Assembly (NCBI GenBank): GCA_951640195.1
Contig: OX621175.1
Span: 124,001 to 188,000, forward strand
Source: Porpolomopsis calyptriformis
Taxonomy: Eukaryota > Basidiomycota > Agaricomycetes > Agaricales > Hygrophoraceae
Direction: 5' to 3'
DNA: 64,000 bases
In this document: piece by piece, positions 58,530-64,000 of the stretch
Position numbering within the stretch: the first letter of the stretch is position 1
Layout of the letters: every line of letters begins with the position of its first letter
Position numbers and translations under genes: made by a program
Notes under the pieces: generated by a model
What the model was told of the DNA's origin: nothing
The model's database searches: none
The model's input: only the letters and a program-made list of their open reading frames with translations

Positions 58530-59345
58530 GCCGGAAATTACCGTCAAGCTCCCTGTTCCCTCCATTAACCGCTCTATCGGTTATCCGTCAATTCTGGGGC
58601 CAGATGTTCTTGATACCACCCTGACATGTGTACCTTGAATCCTGAAGGCGATTGTCTTTATCCATATCTGAGCACGTCACCACTCAACGCCAAGCTCGGT
58701 TGGCAGGGGATCACCACTTTTTTCCGATTCTGATCCACGTAAGTTGTTTGTCATCAAATTTCCTCTACGACATGTTCCCTGATGCAGCTGCTGGTTTGCG
58801 CGTCAACTGGTCGAAGACCACTTTGAAACTTGCCCGGTTGTCTTGACGCGGATTCAAAGGACTCAAATGGTCGAATTCCATTTCGCATGCTACGAAAGTG
58901 GAGTTCGACTATTTGAGTCCTTTGAATCAAGTTCGAATGGCCACGACGACAGTCTGCGTGAAGCCTGCTAGTCGCCCGTTGACCCAGATTCAACAAAGGT
59001 GTTAGCTGAAGACACCAATTCCTCAGAAGAAAAAAATGCACTCATCGTACAACAGAACAGGGACCCCCGGTGCCGTGTTTACCAACTTCCCGGATCGTAA
59101 ACACTTCATGATCCAGGCTACCGTGCCCTTTCCCCCAAGCAACTGTTCCCTCTACCCCGCCCGCGCTGCCGACAATCTCCTCGCGAAGTTGACTTCTTTG
59201 TCGACCCCTGTCCCCCCCAGTCCAAAATGCACCCTTCCGGAAATCACGCTGGGTGATCGTGACACGATTGATCTTAGAACAAGACACAGAAGAAGGGCAT
59301 GCTGGCAGACGAAATCATCGTCTTCCCTTGTATCCGCTGATTCGT
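58530..59345 (+). pseudogene. Collapsed duplicate of the NACHT-ankyrin gene
   Basis: In order: an upstream copy (58530-58665), an exon 1 copy without a good ATG (AAGCTCGGTTGGCAGGGGAT near 58690), an intron starting GTAAGTTG after GATTCTGATC, a jump to ankyrin sequence (GACTCAAATGGTCGAATTCCA near 58855), then the gene's 3' flank (to 59345). The whole NACHT region is missing. It ends about 28 bp before the TRM44 stop codon. Confidence 0.75.
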
Positions 59346-59372
59346 ATTATTTATCACACCATCAAAGTGCCC

Positions 59373-61099
59373 CTAGTGATATTTCTTTCCTTCCATCTTT
59401 CTCGTCTTGAAAATCCCCCTTTGTCTAACACCGTCTACAATAACTTCCGCATTCCGCCTAAATTCTTCATCCTCTTGCACCGTCTTCCCTCTCCTTTTCC
59501 TCCCTAACAAAGCACTCAGCTACCGAAAAAAAAACCCGCCCAACCAAAAAAAATGTTTTCTCACCTACAATGGCCCAGTTACGGGTACTAGGAATCCTCA
59601 ACACTTCGCATTCGACCTTCCACCCGCAGTGGAGGCTGAGCGACGCCAGCCATAGGCGATACATGGAATAAGAAGAGCCTGTCGACTTACCGCCTCCTCC
59701 CCCAAGGTTGAGCGAGTCCGCGAATTCATCCATGGCGGATGTGACCGGAAACGGCTGGGTGCTCGTCCGGTCATAGCGTCTATCAAACGTCCATGGACAG
59801 CAAGGGATAGAAAGGTACCCCGATGCCGAGTAGATGGTTGACAGCACGGGCACCCAGGGAGTGAGCTCGTCGGCGTGATTGCCGATGATGAACACTCCTG
59901 GTTTGAGGTATTCGGCCTGCTCGTCGGGAGGGGGCAAGGTTATCGGGTCAAAGGCGTGAAGATGGAGATGGGTTCGGGTCGAGGGTGGATAATGGTCCCA
60001 GGACGTCCGGGCACGAAGGTCGATCCCTACTCCCTCGTAGCCTTCGGCTATTAAGATATGGGTCAGTAAGCCGTTGCCGCACCTGCAAAAACCAGACGTT
60101 GGAATGGTTGGAGGACAGTCAGTACAAGGGCGAAACTGTTACCCTAGGTCAAGGAAACCACCGGGCGGACGGCCCCACGCAAGCCGAGGTTGAGTGTCTT
60201 CTGTTGGGGAGCAGAAAGAGTCCTTCCATAGTAACATCAAAAATGTAGCTATCCCAATATCCTGAAAGAGGGCTATATATGAGATCGAGTTAGGCGATGA
60301 GAGAAGTGCGTACCTCAAAGACATGTTTCAATGGGTCTGTGACTTCATGCCATTGATCTACAAGATGGCCATGACGTTCGCGCATGGCAAGGTAAAGGTC
60401 TTGATAACTGTCGCGAGGGATAAGACAGTCATGCAAGACCCGCTTCCTGTAATCTGTCATCGCACCCCAGCCATATCTGTGCAAAGCGTCGAGTAAGGCA
60501 AGACACGTCCGGTACAATCTCGAGTTTAGCCCGGTGGGTGTGTCTGGGAGGGGGACGACGTCGATTCGCAGGATGATCGGTTGCTGCCCGGATGAGGGTG
60601 TGATGTAGCGGAAGGCGAGGTGCGAGACGGCTGGATGGTAATAAGGAAGTGGGGACGAGTCACTACGTGGGATGGGGGTAAGGACGAGGGTGGAAGGGGT
60701 GTAGAGGGTACAGAACTGCTCTAGGCTGGCGTCGCGAGCGGGCCGTCGAGGCAACAACTTGCGATGGATCACGCGGACGGGCGATAATCCGACGAACTTG
60801 GGTACGAGACTTGGAAAGTGGGAAACAGATTCGGAAAGTGTTTCCGATCGTAAAATAAGTGTCGAATTGTACTCTGGGTGATGGATGAGCTGAGAAATGG
60901 CTATCTCGAACTGGAGATCATTGGCGTGGAGTTGGTCAAAAGGAGAGATTGTGCTACATACCACTTCTGGAGGGAAATCAGCAGGACAGGAGATGAGCGG
61001 TAGCCAGGCATGATTTCCGCCATGATCGATGAGAGGATCACAAACGGAGTGTTGCTCGCAGCATCGCGATGGTTTGAAAGTTGGGCGAGTCGACGGCAT
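59373..61099 (-). CDS. TRM44: tRNA (uracil-2'-O-)-methyltransferase TRM44
   Basis: Five exons. Start ATG 61099 (MPSTRPTFKPSRCCEQ). The middle has FAFRYI-type sequence (SHLAFRYITPSS) and HLVDQWHEVTDPLKHVFED. The AdoMet site is GGFLDLGCGNGLLTHILIAE, formed across an intron, followed by GIDLRARTSWDHYP. Further on are IIGNHADELTPWVP, IPCCPWTFDRRYDR and LWLASLSLHCGWKVE, then RIPSTRNWAIVGRKR across the last intron, ending IFKTRKMEGKKYH. These are the marks of TRM44, which methylates U44 in tRNA-Ser in the cytosol. No lesion was found. Confidence 0.9.
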
Positions 61100-61407
61100 G
61101 TCATGGATGTGATATATCCTTCATTAGAAAAAGAATATTCCTCCGAGTGTACAGGTCGAATTACAAGCTCAACCAACCTTTTACATCCTGCGGTCCGCGA
61201 TAATCAAAATCGTGCTGTGATCTCTGCAACAGCTTAATTCAAGGTTGGCTAGACAATATTTGATGAACGGTAGTGAAAACGAAACAGGGAACAGGCTTGT
61301 CCAGCCACACCTGAAATTGAATATGATCATTGCCTGCCTGTTTTCAAGTATTTCATCCCGCTTGTATTATATCTAACAGGACTGCTATTTACTAAAGCAA
61401 ATCTTCA
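61100..61407. promoter_or_regulatory. Region between the phosphotransferase 3' end and TRM44
   Basis: 308 bp. Both genes run leftward, so this is the TRM44 promoter plus the 3' untranslated region of the upstream gene. No gene seen. Confidence 0.4.
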
Positions 61408-63600
61408 TTACCCAACATGTTGACCTGCCCCGGCCTCATGATCACCATCTCCCTCCTCGCCCCACTCTCTCCGAACGACACCATCACCCCCATTCACATG
61501 CAACCACGCCTCCAATCTCCTCCCCAACTCGCCTCCCTGCCCTCCACAAAAATCACCAATCGTATCCAACGTCTGCACCCTCTCCTTCTCGTCACAGAAC
61601 GGTAGCCGCTTCCGGCGCGCCAGAGAGGCAGGCTCCTCCTCCTCGCCATCGCCAGTCGATTGAGGGACACCCTCCGCGGCGACCTCTCTCTCTTCCGTCT
61701 CCGCATCCTTGAACCACTCTTCTTCCTGTTCCTCCGGTCCGAGGATGCTCTCGACCAGACCCTCTTCCCACCCATCCCATTCCACGCACCGATGCACCGT
61801 CCGGAGCCGCCCTCCCTTGAGCTCGTACTGCAGCCACTGGCGAGCAAGCGGCGCAAGGCCGCCGCCGTCTTGTTCGCCTGGTCCCCCCCTCTCCCCCCCC
61901 CGATCCGCACCATGGCCGGACGCAGGGGTGGCCAGTTTGCGGACGACGTCGCGGAAGAGGTCGGCTGTGAACGGGCTGGATTGGAGGAACGAAGGGAGAT
62001 GGGCGCAGGCCCAGAGCGGACGGGTCGTGGTTGATTCCCAATCAATGACGCATGTCTGGAGCGTGTGTGAGAGGGAGACAATGAATCAGTCACAGAACTC
62101 ACTATTTTTGTATGATCGTCTTCGTCGACAAACACGTTCTCCAGACTTAAATCATGACAGTCCAGCCCAAACTCCTCCACCGCGGTGTCGTCTATCCCCA
62201 CACTCAGCCTTTCCATAACCCGTAACCATCGCTGCATCTCCCGCTTCACACTCTCCACTCTCTTCGCCATATGCGCAACCAAAAAAGTGCTTCGCTGCAT
62301 CCGCCTGTAGTCCCTGTACATGGCATCCCCAGGTCCCTCCCACTCGTCCTCACTCTCTTGCAAATCCCACTCATCACTATCATCACTTTCATCTCCAGGG
62401 ACGGCCTTCAAATGGTGGTGTCTCGATGATTGTATCTCATCCGGATCGAGGTGCAACCGATGCGGAGCCGACTTTCCCTCGTTCTCGCGGATGACGCTAT
62501 CGATCTCACGCTGCACACACGAAATGAGGTAAGATTGCAAAGTGGTCCACGGTCCGCGATCTATCTCCTTGGGGTGGGAGAGCTCGCCTCGGTTGGAGCC
62601 GAAAAAGGACCAAGAAACGATCGGGCCTACATGGAAGGCTTCGTGGGGGACGTGTTTCGAGATAACATCGGATGCCGGTTGAGGTGTGACCGACGATGCG
62701 ATGCTTGACATGCTCAATGCAGAAGAAAACGGGAAGCCAGTGCCGCGGGACTGCCGAGCTTTTGGGGTAGAAGCAGCGGAAGGGACAAATAACGAGGGCT
62801 GACTTGGCCCACAGTATAAAGACCCAATATGGGAAAACCTGTGTGAGAATAGTGGGATGATAAGCCGGGCGAGATTTTCGAGTAATTTCATAAGCTCGCC
62901 ATGGGCCATCGAATGATACACTTTGGAAAGCGGGATTCCGGGAGCCTGTTAGAGCACGTGATTAGCGCACGTGTACCCGATTAAGTAACGCGCAGTGGTT
63001 ACCTTTGACATCAGAATAAATTCACTTCCCATGCGATTGTATGGATTCGAGTCGTAGTGATACACGACCGGAACGGGAATAGAGGTATGCTCGCGAAGAT
63101 ACTTCAAAGTGGCCACCTCGGATTCGGTCTTGAGGCGGGGCATGAATCGCCGCGCGACCCGAACGACGAGGGTGGCTGTGGAGACGAGAGTCACCAAATA
63201 TGCCTAAGGAGATACGTGAGTTTGGAGCTAAAGCTCCTAATTGAATCTAGTTGCGACATGCCTTATGGAATGTGCCTGCGATGCGATGCCAAAGCTTCTC
63301 AGCGCCTTTCGGAAGTGAAAGGCGGACCGGGAGGAACTTACCCAAACTGAGAAATTTGATCCTGCCGACTTCAATACCCATTTTCTCCCTCACGACATCC
63401 TTGAGAACCTTGCGGTCGACTTGAAAGGGATGCTGGTGCTCGAACGCCGCGTCAGTTTCGGCCTCCAACTTCCTGTCCTCCTGTTCGATCTCCCAATCCC
63501 ACTCTAAACCGGGTTTCGCGGTCTCGAGTGGGGCTGTATCGGAGGTAACGGTATTGTTGTGGTTGAGGTCGATGAATAGATGGTTGCCATTCCGTGGCAT
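61408..63600 (-). CDS. Aminoglycoside phosphotransferase-fold kinase-like protein
   Basis: Several exons. Start MPRNGNHLFIDLNHNN at 63600. The small lobe reads IKFLSLGTFHKAYLVTL only if a 14 bp exon (63275-63262) is used, ending at a GC donor (GCATGT). Next come VVRVARRFMPRLKTESEVA, IPVPVVYHYDSNPYNRMGSE and APGIPLSKVYHSM. The catalytic part is LDCHDLSLENVFVDEDD and, after an intron, TCVIDWEST; both match the HxDxxxxN and DWE motifs of the APH family. The C-terminal tail is acidic and of low complexity. Fungal members are common and mostly uncharacterised; real aminoglycoside resistance is not implied. Confidence 0.82.
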
Positions 63601-64000
63601 GGCTAGTATTTAAGAGCTTGTTCTTCCCCTATTCAACGTTGCCAGAGAGCCACTGAGTAGATGACGCGACTAGTGGATGGGAGAAAAAAAAGTGGAGATG
63701 GAATGAGTGGGAGATCAAAGACAATAAGACTCAGGTGATGAGTGGAGAAAGTGAGCGGTCCCGACCTTCATATCTTTCACAAGTTTATGATTTCGTCAAC
63801 GATTCCTAATCGGTTCGTTTGATAAGCACGTGTGAGTCACTCGTCAAAGCCGTGGAAGAGCTGCAACCACCGCCCGTCGTCGTCGGGCACAAAGATGAGA
63901 ACAAAGCGATGCATTGGTGTATAGTCTAGTCGTATAAGTACTTCGTGCATGAGACGCCCTCAAGCAACAATCCTGGGCATACAGCTGATCAGAACCGTCG
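63601..64000. promoter_or_regulatory. Upstream region of the phosphotransferase-like gene
   Basis: No ORF or repeat recognised up to the window edge. Confidence 0.35.

Overview
The window is nuclear DNA from a basidiomycete fungus, most likely an agaricomycete. The evidence is many 45-65 bp GT-AG introns, a Plavaka-type DNA transposon, a chromodomain Ty3 retrotransposon, a DUF6533-type seven-helix protein, and several NACHT or NB-ARC proteins carrying WD40, TPR or ankyrin repeats. Almost every gene has introns, so the coding coordinates below are spans, with exon limits in the text where I could fix them by frame and splice signal.

Positions 1-13.6 kb are a nest of mobile elements. The 3' end of one Ty3 element, with its LTR at 233-591, enters from the left. 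Next come a divergent gene pair 105 bp apart: an eight-exon fungal protein of unknown function on the minus strand, and a Plavaka transposase on the plus strand. The transposase gene is split by a complete chromovirus at 4798-11468, which has 369 bp LTRs and a TTGGG target duplication. That element has a Tf1-like self-priming signal. It also carries a third ORF whose N-terminus copies nine residues of the histone H3 tail around lysine 9.

Positions 14.3-18 kb hold housekeeping genes: an oxidoreductase-like domain protein, COP9 signalosome subunit 5 and ribosomal protein eL20. From 18 to 59 kb, four NLR-like (STAND) genes are spread among ordinary genes: NACHT-WD40 with 20 repeats (18.2 kb), NB-ARC-TPR (28.9 kb), NACHT-WD40 with 12 repeats (42.4 kb) and NACHT-ankyrin (54.0 kb). 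An NB-ARC-TPR pseudogene (46.6-48.4 kb) and a collapsed copy of the ankyrin gene (58.5-59.3 kb) accompany them. All four genes open with a short first exon that encodes a related motif and ends at a phase-1 intron, although their sensor domains differ. Two of the four have lost C-terminal sequence through recent-looking single-base changes.

The ordinary genes between them are an FAD-linked oxidase, a methionine-permease-like transporter, a cyclophilin, two head-to-head DUF7330-like paralogues, a two-RRM RNA-binding protein, mitochondrial ribosomal protein mL44, a Kre9/KNH-type GPI-anchored protein and a DUF6533-type membrane protein. The right end carries TRM44 tRNA methyltransferase and an aminoglycoside-phosphotransferase-fold protein. 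A CACTA-ended non-autonomous transposon of about 795 bp, containing a tRNA-like segment, sits 25 bp upstream of the NB-ARC-TPR start codon.
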